64,000 nt of DNA from Pseudomonas putida (GCF_002025705.1 NZ_CP018846.1:1603501-1667500), one strand, 5' to 3'; positions 8,364 to 14,897 are shown, counted from the stretch's first letter. Translations and numbers: made by a program. The notes: generated by a model not told the origin, from the letters alone.

Positions 8364-8477
8364 ATGATGCGGCACTCAATGGAGGAAATGAAAGAAGTAA
8401 AACTGGAGCCTCGTAAGCTGGCCAATCTGGCTCATTTGGTAAAGAAGGCCTTATTGGTCTTTCAGGCTCATCACTAA
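8364..8477 (+). CDS. Possible 37-residue charged peptide (unrecognised)
   Basis: An ATG-ATG start at 8364 gives MMRHSMEEMKEVKLEPRKLA and then an amphipathic leucine/lysine helix ending VFQAHH. There is no clear Shine-Dalgarno at 8364; a GGAGGA at 8380 lies inside the frame. The same frame stays open upstream to 8169 without a convincing start. A 9-bp hairpin begins exactly at its stop codon, which is the main reason to list it. Acidic N-terminal half plus hydrophobic C-terminal half is reminiscent of peptide leaders, but no modification enzyme is nearby. Function unknown. Confidence 0.3.
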   Translation: MMRHSMEEMKEVKLEPRKLANLAHLVKKALLVFQAHH

Positions 8478-8499
8478 GCGCAGAGCCTGCCTGCGCTTA
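8475..8499 (+). terminator. 9-bp hairpin after the small ORF (attenuator-like)
   Basis: TAAGCGCAG, 7-base loop, CTGCGCTTA: a perfect 9-bp stem whose first base is the stop codon of the 8364 frame. No run of T follows (GTCAGCC), so it is more like an RNA-processing or attenuator hairpin than a full terminator. Twelve bases later comes a strong GGAGGAG ribosome binding site. Confidence 0.45.
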
Positions 8500-8519
8500 G
8501 TCAGCCAGTGGAGGAGTAG

Positions 8520-8663
8520 ATGATAAGTGAGGATTGTGTTTTACAGTGCTCGGCTCATCCTCTTTTATGCTGTTTCAGGCAAGCGTACCACTTTGTCGTA
8601 AGCGCGTTGTGGAACATCTTAAGCAAAACTGGCGTAGTAGGGTTTCATCTACTTTGCAACTGA
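8520..8663 (+). CDS. Possible 47-residue cysteine-rich peptide (competes with the 8567 frame)
   Basis: The strongest ribosome binding site of the patch, GGAGGAG, precedes ATG 8520 and yields a 47-residue frame starting MISEDCVLQCSAHPLLCC, with five cysteines in all and a hydrophobic middle (FVVSALWNIL). It overlaps, in another frame, the 8567-8749 reading frame, so only one of them is likely to be the main product, unless a frameshift joins them. I cannot assign it to a family. Cysteine richness next to an MFS exporter is suggestive of a metal-binding or exported peptide, but this is speculation. Confidence 0.25.
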   Translation: MISEDCVLQCSAHPLLCCFRQAYHFVVSALWNILSKTGVVGFHLLCN

Positions 8664-8749
8664 CTCTGAACGCTGTAAGGCGTACCGATATGCTCACGAA
8701 TGCATCCTACTTTCGCCAGTTGAAAAATGAGGGTTGGCTCGATGAATAG
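8567..8749 (+). CDS. Small basic protein coupled to the MFS exporter (unrecognised)
   Basis: A 60-residue frame (ATG 8567; GTG 8534 is an alternative start giving 71 residues) with protein-like composition: RKRVVEHLKQNWRSRVSSTL, then RRTDMLTNASYFRQLKNEGW and a final LDE. Its stop (TAG 8747-8749) overlaps the exporter start codon at 8742, so exporter translation is probably coupled to it. This coupling is the best argument that it is a real gene. The start is uncertain because the good ribosome binding site nearby serves the other frame at 8520. No family recognised; basic, helical, cytoplasmic in prediction. Confidence 0.4.
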   Translation: MLFQASVPLCRKRVVEHLKQNWRSRVSSTLQLTLNAVRRTDMLTNASYFRQLKNEGWLDE

Positions 8750-9953
8750 ACGAGACGTTTCGCAGTCCACTCGCTGTTATGTTTTATTGCTCCTCCTCAT
8801 CAGTCTTCTGGGCGTGTTTCCGCTCGATGTGATTTTGCCCTCTGTGCCTTTGTTGGCCCAGGATTTTGGTGTCGATGCGCAGTACATTGCATATTCGATC
8901 AGCCTGTTCGCTGTCGGTGTCGCCATTTCGCAAACCATCATCGGTCCGCTTTCTGACCGGATGGGGCGAAAGCGTCTGCTGATTGCTGGTCTAGTGGTTT
9001 CCGCTGTAGGTGCGCTGGGGTGCATCCTCGCAACAAGCTACGAAGGCTTTATGACTTTCCGTCTTCTGCAGGCGGTGGGGTGCGGATGTTTTGTGCTTAG
9101 CCAGGCTCTTGTGCAGGATAAGTTCAATGGCCGTCAGCGCAATGCGATGCGTATCCTGATGACCAGTGCAAGTGGTTTATTTATTTCTTTGTCGCCTCTT
9201 GCAGGTAGCGTGCTCCAGCAGTATTTCGGGTGGGCAGGAAGCTTTCAGGCCTTTGTGGTGCTGGCCGTTGTAGTGCTGGTGCTTTCTATGAAGCTGCTAC
9301 AAGAAAGACCGACAGCAAATAGCAGTGCAGGCGTATTAAGTAGCTATCAGGCATTGCTCAAGGATCGCGCTTTTCTCGTCAGCTCGCTATTTTCATGCTT
9401 GGCGTTCGCTTGCCATTTTTCATTTGTGGTTGTCTCCCCCTTGTTGCTCATCGAACAGCTGGGCCTGACGGAGTTCGCCTTCTCCATGGTCTTTCTCGGA
9501 TATGGGCTGGCATATATGGTCGGCGGATTCATTGCCAGCTGGCTGAATGGCCGCATGGGGATGCAGGCGCAGGTTGCTTGGGGATTTGCACTCATCGGTC
9601 TGGCTGGGGTTGCTCTTTGCCTGGTTGTTACCGTGCATGAGCTTGAAGTTTTCAGCCTTCTGCTTCCATTGGTGCTCTGCACCATCGGTACAACCATTGT
9701 TCGGCCGGCTGCAACAACCCATGCACTGGGCCTGCACCCAGGGCGGGCAGGTGCAGCGGCTTCGCTCAACAATACGATCTTGTTTGCATTCGGTGGGGGC
9801 GCCAGCGTGCTGGTGGCTTCGATCAGCGGCAGCTTGCCGATGAGTCTGGCGCTGGGCTTTATTGCTTCCAGCATTACTGGCTGGTATTTGCTCGTCTATC
9901 TGAAAGGTTTGGAGCGTAAAGCGCGGGTGGCTGAAGCCCCGGTTGGTTTGTAA
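8742..9953 (+). CDS. MFS drug/metabolite exporter, Bcr/CflA type (DHA1)
   Basis: A 403-residue protein with 12 predicted membrane helices. The MFS motif A between helices 2 and 3 is clear (GPLSDRMGRKRLL), and the first helix (LLLLLISLLGVFPLDVILPS) is that of Bcr/CflA-like proton antiporters, as is the late segment RPAATTHALGLHPGRAGAAAS. Relatives pump out bicyclomycin, chloramphenicol, sulfonamides, cysteine or endogenous products. The gene is AT-richer than its neighbours and sits in a patch of tiny ORFs, suggesting lateral gain. Start 8742 lies in the stop region of the upstream small frame. Its stop is one base from the convergent stop of the next gene. Substrate not predictable. Confidence 0.88.
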   Translation: MNRRDVSQSTRCYVLLLLLISLLGVFPLDVILPSVPLLAQDFGVDAQYIAYSISLFAVGVAISQTIIGPLSDRMGRKRLLIAGLVVSAVGALGCILATSYEGFMTFRLLQAVGCGCFVLSQALVQDKFNGRQRNAMRILMTSASGLFISLSPLAGSVLQQYFGWAGSFQAFVVLAVVVLVLSMKLLQERPTANSSAGVLSSYQALLKDRAFLVSSLFSCLAFACHFSFVVVSPLLLIEQLGLTEFAFSMVFLGYGLAYMVGGFIASWLNGRMGMQAQVAWGFALIGLAGVALCLVVTVHELEVFSLLLPLVLCTIGTTIVRPAATTHALGLHPGRAGAAASLNNTILFAFGGGASVLVASISGSLPMSLALGFIASSITGWYLLVYLKGLERKARVAEAPVGL

Positions 9954-9954
9954 C

Positions 9955-10470
9955 TCAGGCCCAATATCCAAACAACAGCAGCGCCGCCACACCCAATCCA
10001 ACCGCCACCGAACACCCACCCACCGAAATCGCCGCACGCCCTTGCCGATACCAGCCATCGTGGCCCAGCTCTCGTGCTGGGGCGAGCAAGCTGCGCCAGC
10101 GCAGCTCGGTAGCATGAAACGCCTGCAAGTGCGCAGGTGCCGCATCCAGCCAACGGCGAAAATCGATGCGCTCGCACGACGTCACGTCGGGGCTCTGCAA
10201 CCGCACATACCATTGCCCGGCCACACTGGCCAATGCATCCCCGCGTGGTTGCGCCACTTGCAGGGCTTGGTTCATGTTGCGTTCGATGCTGAGCAGCGGG
10301 AGGTCGAGGCGCTTGGCGATGCTGGCAAAGTCCAGCTGATCGAGGCGGTTGAGCAGGAACACTTGCTGTACGCGCCGGGGCAGGCGCTTGAGGGCGTACA
10401 GCAGCTCATTCTCGGCAGCATGCTCGCTGGCAGGCGTGGGATGCTCAAGGGGCAGCAGCAGACGGCTCAT
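9955..10470 (-). CDS. Mini sigma-region-4 / FecR N-terminal (DUF4880) fusion with a C-terminal membrane helix
   Basis: A 171-residue protein joining pieces that are normally separate: residues about 23-72 read as ECF sigma factor region 4 (LPRRVQQVFLLNRLDQLDF, then IAKRLDLPLLSIERNMNQAL), residues about 85-130 as the FecR-type anti-sigma N-terminal domain (QWYVRLQSPDVTSCERIDF and WLDAAPAHLQAFHATELRW), and residues 147-168 as a single membrane helix at the extreme C-terminus. There is no sigma region 2 and no periplasmic FecR domain. ATG 10470 has AAGGAG at the right distance. A Fur-box-like repeat and a prrF sRNA gene lie upstream. Natural sigma/anti-sigma hybrids are known in P. putida (IutY), but this one is much shorter. 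It could be a decayed hybrid or an anti-sigma/DNA-binding regulator. Confidence 0.75.
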   Translation of the reverse strand: MSRLLLPLEHPTPASEHAAENELLYALKRLPRRVQQVFLLNRLDQLDFASIAKRLDLPLLSIERNMNQALQVAQPRGDALASVAGQWYVRLQSPDVTSCERIDFRRWLDAAPAHLQAFHATELRWRSLLAPARELGHDGWYRQGRAAISVGGCSVAVGLGVAALLLFGYWA

Positions 10471-10540
10471 GGACAGCTCCTTGCTCTCGGGGGTAGGGGT
10501 GGGGGCATCGTCCTTGATGCAGAAACAGCGTAGTCAAAAC

Positions 10541-10553
10541 GAGATTGATTCTC
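10541..10553. promoter_or_regulatory. Fur-box-like inverted repeat upstream of the sigma/FecR mini fusion
   Basis: GAGATTGATTCTC, close to the common GAGAATGATTCTC-type Fur core, located about 70 bases upstream of ATG 10470 on the minus strand. Together with the second Fur box at 10770-10788 it suggests iron repression of this locus. Partial match only. Confidence 0.45.
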
Positions 10554-10651
10554 AAGTGCTGATTCCGCAAAGATTTGTAATGAGCGTTCACGCTCTGAAA
10601 CACTTTTGCTATCATGCGCGCCATCAACGATCTTCATTAGCCTGAAGAGCC

Positions 10652-10760
10652 AAAAAAAAGACCCGGCAAAAAGCCGGGTCAAAAACCGTGATTAGCCTGA
10701 TGAGGAGATAATCTGGAGCGACCTAAGCTCCGGGTTATCCAGCAGATCTTGCGATCAGCT
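10652..10760 (-). ncRNA. prrF: PrrF-type iron-responsive small RNA
   Basis: Read on the minus strand, this roughly 109-base stretch has the PrrF architecture: a 5' stem-loop region, the conserved pairing core ATTATCTCCTCATCAGGCTA (10694-10713), then ATCACGG and TTTTTGACCCGGC, and a strong intrinsic terminator (GACCCGGC, 5-base loop, GCCGGGTC, eight T) at 10652-10680. PrrF RNAs are made when iron is scarce and, with Hfq, repress mRNAs of iron-rich proteins such as sodB and TCA-cycle enzymes. A Fur-box promoter lies directly upstream. P. aeruginosa has two tandem copies; here a single copy is present, as expected for the putida group where copies lie apart. The exact 5' end (10760-10764) is inferred from the promoter. 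Confidence 0.88.
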
Positions 10761-10767
10761 GAGTGCA

Positions 10768-10795
10768 ATAATAATAGTTATCATTTGCAAGTCAA
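10768..10795 (-). promoter_or_regulatory. prrF promoter with Fur box
   Basis: On the minus strand TTGACT (10795-10790) and TATTAT (10773-10768) are separated by 16 bases, a good sigma70 promoter. The Fur box GCAAATGATAACTATTATT (10788-10770) covers the spacer and -10; it matches 14 of 19 positions of the GATAATGATAATCATTATC consensus by my alignment. Binding there would block RNA polymerase, giving iron repression. Confidence 0.8.
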
Positions 10796-10811
10796 ATGAA
10801 TTTTCATTTAT

Positions 10812-10832
10812 CCGGTAAAAAAGTTTTACCGG
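10812..10832. terminator. Hairpin downstream of the DUF6124-type gene
   Basis: CCGGTAAAA, AAG loop, TTTTACCGG: a perfect 9-bp stem between the 3' end of the 10905-11216 gene and the prrF promoter. On the minus strand it could end the upstream transcript, although the T-rich part lies inside the stem. Confidence 0.5.
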
Positions 10833-10904
10833 TGCGCTTCCTTGTCCCGGCAATCGGGGCCTTTCGCCGGTAGCCGGCCATCACGTTCTCCCTTCTGCTT
10901 TTAC

Positions 10905-11216
10905 CTACAGCCCGTTCTGCAGGGCGCGCCTGTGCTCCAGCAGGGCTCTGGCCATATCGATCATGTGCATCAGCGCGAACGTCAGCTCGCGGGTGCTGCC
11001 TTCCTGGTGGGTGGCGGTTTCGTGGGCGGTGGCGGCAGCACAGCGCAGCAGCTCGATGGCGTGGTCCTGGGCCTGCTCGGCGGTGACGCCGGCGTGCAAG
11101 GTCCAAATCTGAGTGTGCGCGGTGGGGCGCGTGGGGTTGGGGTTCAGGTAGTAGTCGAGGGCGCGGCGGGCCGCTTCGCTGTCTAAATCTGTTACGTCGT
11201 CTTTCGGTGGTTTCAT
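10905..11216 (-). CDS. DUF6124-type small protein
   Basis: A 103-residue acidic/neutral protein, MKPPKDDVTDLDSEAARRAL at its start and then ALDYYLNP, followed by a helical domain with HETATHQEGSTRELTFALMHMIDMARALLEH. This resembles the small Pseudomonas-specific family annotated as DUF6124 (formerly DUF3077), often present in several copies per genome; its function is unknown. The start at 11216 is where family similarity begins; the frame is open further upstream but into the AT-rich promoter region. It is divergent from a CI-like regulator 130 bases away, a layout that suggests the regulator controls it. Confidence 0.75.
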   Translation of the reverse strand: MKPPKDDVTDLDSEAARRALDYYLNPNPTRPTAHTQIWTLHAGVTAEQAQDHAIELLRCAAATAHETATHQEGSTRELTFALMHMIDMARALLEHRRALQNGL

Positions 11217-11262
11217 CCTGATACCTGCTAGAGCCAGTAGGGAAAGGGTTCTGCTTGATAGT

Positions 11263-11277
11263 AATACCTGAAGTATT
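11263..11277. promoter_or_regulatory. Candidate operator between DUF6124 gene and CI-like regulator
   Basis: AATAC, 5 bases, GTATT inside the AT-rich 130-base divergent promoter region. The ATACCTG half also occurs at 11221-11227, 43 bases away. This fits a dimer-binding site for the neighbouring helix-turn-helix regulator; unproven. Confidence 0.35.
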
Positions 11278-11346
11278 TTTGTGAACTTTAATAAATAATA
11301 CAGAATGTTTATTGAGCGCCAGAAGGCAGTCCGTATCGTGCCAGCG

Positions 11347-12012
11347 ATGAATATGGATAAATGGATTGCCCTCGTCCGTGACCGGATGGAGGAGTTAGGC
11401 CTCACTCAAGAGCAGCTTGCCGAGCGCGTTGGTGTGTCTCAAGGCAGCGTGGGCCATTGGGTGAACAAGCGGCGGCAGCCGAAGATCGAGTCGATGAATC
11501 GCACGTTTGTCGAGATTGGCATGCCCCACTACAGCGTCAGCCTGCAGCTGCGCATTCACGGTGAGGTTGGCGAGGAACGTGGCCTCTACGAAGTGGGTGA
11601 CAGCGATGACGACCTGGACCTCATGCAATACATCGTGTGCTTCCGCTACCCGGTGCTGGCCTGGGATGAGCTGAGCGCTGCAGAAATTGCCGCGCCTGGC
11701 GTATTCGAGCAGACCGACTACCTGGCCCAGGGCAAGGCGTTCTGGCTGACCGTGGAAAATGATGCGATGAGCTCGGCCAGTGGCCGCAGTGTGCCGCAGG
11801 GCATGCGGGTCCTGGTGGACCCAGGGCTGGAGGTAGAGCCGGGGCGGCTGGTGATTGCCCGGCAGCCGGGCAAGACGGCGATTCTGCGTGAGCTGGCCGA
11901 GGAGGGTGGGCAACAGTACCTGAAGGCGCTGAACGGCAGTTATCCGACGCTGGTATGTGAAGCGGGTTGCGAGTTTCTCGGGGTAGTCGTGCGGGTTCAC
12001 GGGACCTTCTAG
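11347..12012 (+). CDS. CI/LexA-like transcriptional regulator (XRE HTH + S24 domain), probably non-cleaving
   Basis: A 221-residue protein with an N-terminal XRE helix-turn-helix (residues about 6-60: GLTQEQLAERVGVSQGSVGHWVNKRR) and a C-terminal S24/LexA-like domain (about 95-221). The serine position is present (ENDAMSS, Ser142), with VPQGMRVLVDP and GRLVIAR following as in the family. At the place of the catalytic lysine (the K of TVKR/TFKK in LexA or CI) the sequence reads AILREL, i.e. Arg181, and no clear Ala-Gly cleavage bond is seen, so RecA-stimulated self-cleavage is doubtful. No phage genes surround it. Start at 11347 or 11353; an upstream ATG at 11305 lacks a ribosome binding site. 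Confidence 0.8.
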   Translation: MNMDKWIALVRDRMEELGLTQEQLAERVGVSQGSVGHWVNKRRQPKIESMNRTFVEIGMPHYSVSLQLRIHGEVGEERGLYEVGDSDDDLDLMQYIVCFRYPVLAWDELSAAEIAAPGVFEQTDYLAQGKAFWLTVENDAMSSASGRSVPQGMRVLVDPGLEVEPGRLVIARQPGKTAILRELAEEGGQQYLKALNGSYPTLVCEAGCEFLGVVVRVHGTF

Positions 12013-12123
12013 ATTGCCGGGGCTGCTGCGCAGCCCAATCGCGACACAAGGCCGCTCCTACAGGAAAATGCGGTCTCTTGTAGGAGCGGCCTTGCGTCGC
12101 GAAAGGGCCGCAAAGCGGCCCCA
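12013..12123. repeat. REP/BIME pair, putida type (family A)
   Basis: Two inverted REP units. Left: GCCGGGGCTGCTGCGCAGCC, then TCGCGACACAAGGCCGCTCC. Right: the reverse, ending GCCGCAAAGCGGCCCC. The same family recurs at 22175, 27863, 30206, 47327 and, as a half unit, 55069. It lies directly after the regulator stop and before the convergent liuD stop, where it may also act as terminator. Confidence 0.9.
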
Positions 12124-12129
12124 GATCCC

Positions 12130-14082
12130 TCACTCGGCCAGCTCAACCAGCACGGTACCCTCGCTGACCATATCCCCTTCCTGGCAAAACAAGGCCTTCA
12201 CCGTCCCGGCATGGGGCGCACGAATGCTGTGCTCCATCTTCATCGCCTCCAGCACCACCAGTGCCGTTCCAGCCTCCACGACCTGCCCAGGCTCGACCAT
12301 CACCCGCACGATGCTGCCGTTCATGGGCGCCCCCAGCCCGCCCTGATGGCTGTGGCTGGCCTCCGCCTCGGCGATCGGGTCGAAGGTTTCGACTGCGTGC
12401 ATCTCACCATCCCAGCGCAGGAACAGCGTGCCACCGCGGCGCACCGCCAGATAACGGCGACGTATGCCGCCCTGGTCATGGCCCAGCTGTTCGCCATGCA
12501 GCTGCCAGTTCGAAGCAGCACTGCGCTCAAGGGCGACCGCCTGGCTTTCGCCACCACTCACCAGATGCAGACTGCTGCGTGCCGGCAACCCCAGGCGCAG
12601 GCCGTTGCGCTCGGCCCACGGCGAGCGGCTGTCGTCGGCACGCTGGTGCGGCGCCTCGCCTTGCAGCCAGGCTTCTGCTGCAGCTTCCCAGAAGCCCGCA
12701 GGCAAAGCCTGTGGTGGCGGCAACAGCGTGGCCTGATGGCGTGGAATGAACCCGGTATCCAGCTCGGCCGCGGCGAAGGCCGGGTGCGCGAGAATCCGGC
12801 GCAGGAAGGCGATGTTGGTCTTCAGCCCGCCAATGGCGAATTCGTCGAGCATCGCCAGCAGGCGCAGGCGTGCCTGCTCGCGGTCCTGGCCCCAGGCAAT
12901 CAGCTTGCCGAGCATCGGGTCGTAGAAGGACGACACCTCGTCACCTTCGCTGACCCCGCTGTCCACCCGGCGGCCTTCACCCGGCGCCGATTCGCGGTAC
13001 AGCACCAGCTTGCCAGTAGCCGGCAGGAATTCATTGGCCGGGTCCTCGGCATACAGCCGCACCTCGATGGCATGGCCGATCAGCGGCACCTGTTCCTGAG
13101 TGATCGGCAGCGGCTCGCCACAGGCCACGCGAATCTGCCAGGCCACCAGATCGAGGCCGGTGATGGCTTCGGTCACCGGGTGTTCGACCTGCAGGCGGGT
13201 GTTCATCTCCATGAAGAAGAACTCGCCACGGGCGTCGAGCAGAAACTCGACGGTGCCTGCACCGACATAGCCGATGGCCTGGGCCGCGCGTACCGCCGCC
13301 TCGCCCATGGCCCGGCGCAGCTCGGCCGACAGGCCTGGCGCTGGCGCTTCTTCCACCACCTTCTGGTGGCGGCGCTGGATCGAGCAATCGCGCTCGTTGA
13401 GGTACAGGCAGTTGCCGTGCTGGTCGGCGAACACCTGGATTTCCACATGGCGTGGCTTGAGCACGTACTTTTCCACCAGCATGCGTGCATCGCCGAACGA
13501 TGACTGCGCCTCACGCTGAGCCGAGGCCAGGGCGTCGGCCAGCTGGCTTTCCTCCTCAACCACTTTCATGCCTTTGCCACCACCACCGGCGCTGGCCTTG
13601 AGCAGCACCGGGTAGCCAATGCGTTCGGCGGCGGCGCGGAAGGTGTCCAGGTCTTGCGCTTCGCCGTGGTAGCCGGGCACCAGCGGCACGCCGGCGTCTT
13701 CCATCAATGCCTTGGCTGCCGACTTGCTGCCCATGGCATCGATGGCGCTGGCCGGTGGGCCGAGGAAAATCAGCCCGGCTGCTTCGATGGCGCGGGCAAA
13801 GCCTGCGTTTTCGGAGAGGAAGCCATAGCCTGGGTGGATGGCCTGGGCACCGCTGGCTTTGGCCGCGGCGAGGATCTTGTCGACCACCAGATAGCTGTCG
13901 GCAGCCTTGCTGCCGCCCAGGTCGATGCGGATGTCGGCTTCGCGGCTGTGGCGGGCGTCACGGTCGGTAGCGCTGTGCACTGCGACAGTGGCCAGGCCCA
14001 TGGCCTTGGCGGTGCGCATCACCCGGCAGGCGATTTCGCCACGGTTGGCGACCAGCAGGGTGGTCAAAGCGGGGCGGCTCAT
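12130..14082 (-). CDS. liuD: Methylcrotonyl-CoA carboxylase, biotin-containing alpha subunit
   Basis: A 650-residue biotin-dependent carboxylase subunit for leucine breakdown: it carboxylates biotin with bicarbonate and ATP for 3-methylcrotonyl-CoA carboxylation. Order of domains: biotin carboxylase (residues 1-450, starting LLVANRGEIACRVMRTAKAM; the ATP-grasp glycine loop KASAGGGGKGMKVV; the catalytic ENNTRLQVEHPV-type segment here written MNTRLQVEHPVTE), a linker of about 100 residues, and a C-terminal biotinyl domain with EAMKMEH (Lys615 carries biotin). ATG 14082 overlaps the preceding liuC stop by 4 bases, so it is coupled. Acetyl- and geranyl-CoA carboxylases look alike, but the liuA-B-C neighbours point to the methylcrotonyl enzyme. 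Confidence 0.93.
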   Translation of the reverse strand: MSRPALTTLLVANRGEIACRVMRTAKAMGLATVAVHSATDRDARHSREADIRIDLGGSKAADSYLVVDKILAAAKASGAQAIHPGYGFLSENAGFARAIEAAGLIFLGPPASAIDAMGSKSAAKALMEDAGVPLVPGYHGEAQDLDTFRAAAERIGYPVLLKASAGGGGKGMKVVEEESQLADALASAQREAQSSFGDARMLVEKYVLKPRHVEIQVFADQHGNCLYLNERDCSIQRRHQKVVEEAPAPGLSAELRRAMGEAAVRAAQAIGYVGAGTVEFLLDARGEFFFMEMNTRLQVEHPVTEAITGLDLVAWQIRVACGEPLPITQEQVPLIGHAIEVRLYAEDPANEFLPATGKLVLYRESAPGEGRRVDSGVSEGDEVSSFYDPMLGKLIAWGQDREQARLRLLAMLDEFAIGGLKTNIAFLRRILAHPAFAAAELDTGFIPRHQATLLPPPQALPAGFWEAAAEAWLQGEAPHQRADDSRSPWAERNGLRLGLPARSSLHLVSGGESQAVALERSAASNWQLHGEQLGHDQGGIRRRYLAVRRGGTLFLRWDGEMHAVETFDPIAEAEASHSHQGGLGAPMNGSIVRVMVEPGQVVEAGTALVVLEAMKMEHSIRAPHAGTVKALFCQEGDMVSEGTVLVELAE

Positions 14083-14894
14083 GGGCGCGGCTCCTTCTTG
14101 TCGTCGATTTGCCAGGCGGGGCGGCGCTTTTCCAGGAAGGCGCGCAGGCCCTCCTGGCCTTCGGCGCTGACGCGGATGCGGGCAATGGTGTTTTCACAGT
14201 AGCGGCGCAGGGCCGGGCTGAGTTCGCCGTCGTCCACTTCGCGCAGCAGGTCCTTGGTGGCGCGCAGCGCTTGCGGGCTGTTCTGCAGCATGTTGCTTAC
14301 CCAGGCTTCTACCTGTGCGTCCAGTTCAGCGGCCGGGTACACCTCGGCCAGCAGGCCCAGCTCGCGGGCACGCACGCCGCTGAAACGCTCGGCGGTCAGG
14401 GCATAGCGGCGTGCGGCGCGTTCGCCGATGGCCTTGACCACGAACGGGCTGATCACCGCCGGCGCCAGGCCGATGCGCACTTCCGACAGGCACAGTTGAG
14501 CGTCTTCGGCGCCGATGGCCATGTCGCAGCAGCTGATCAGGCCCAGCGCGCCACCGAAGGCCGCGCCTTGCACCACGGCCAGGGTCGGCGCCTTCAGGCG
14601 GTGCAGGGCATACATCAGCTCGCCGAGTTCGCGGGCGTCATCGAGGTTGGTGTTGAAGTCCAGCTGCGCCGATTGCTGCATCCAGGCCAGGTCGGCGCCG
14701 GCGCTGAAGTGCCGGCCACGGCCGCGCAGCAGCAGAAAGCGCAGGCTGGTGTCTTCGGCCAGCTGGTCGAGGGCGACGATCAGCTCGCGGATCATCAGCG
14801 CGTTGAAGGCGTTGTTCTTGTCCTCGCGGCTGAGCCACAGGGTGGCGAAGCCGCGCGGGTCGCGGGTCACTTCGAGGGTGCTGAAATCGCTCAT
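14079..14894 (-). CDS. liuC: 3-Methylglutaconyl-CoA hydratase (crotonase family)
   Basis: A 271-residue crotonase-fold enzyme. Visible features: LSREDKNNAFNALMIREL near the start, the oxyanion segment RGRGRHFSAGADLAWMQ (residues about 60-76), the second oxyanion loop VQGAAFGGALGLISCCDMAI, and SEVRIGLAPAVISPFVV. In the liu pathway it hydrates 3-methylglutaconyl-CoA to HMG-CoA, the step after the carboxylase. It lies between the two carboxylase subunits, 3 bases after liuB and overlapping liuD by 4 bases, so all are translated from one message. Other crotonases share these motifs; the assignment rests on context. Confidence 0.9.
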   Translation of the reverse strand: MSDFSTLEVTRDPRGFATLWLSREDKNNAFNALMIRELIVALDQLAEDTSLRFLLLRGRGRHFSAGADLAWMQQSAQLDFNTNLDDARELGELMYALHRLKAPTLAVVQGAAFGGALGLISCCDMAIGAEDAQLCLSEVRIGLAPAVISPFVVKAIGERAARRYALTAERFSGVRARELGLLAEVYPAAELDAQVEAWVSNMLQNSPQALRATKDLLREVDDGELSPALRRYCENTIARIRVSAEGQEGLRAFLEKRRPAWQIDDKKEPRP

Positions 14895-14897
14895 GGG

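Noticed and set aside
8169..8477. 102-codon frame reading through to the 8364 peptide
   Set aside because: Starts at TTG without ribosome binding site and its first two thirds look random; only the 3' part near the hairpin is retained as a possible peptide.
10905..12012. CI-like regulator as sign of a prophage
   Set aside because: No integrase, structural, lysis or replication phage genes nearby; flanks are core metabolic genes.
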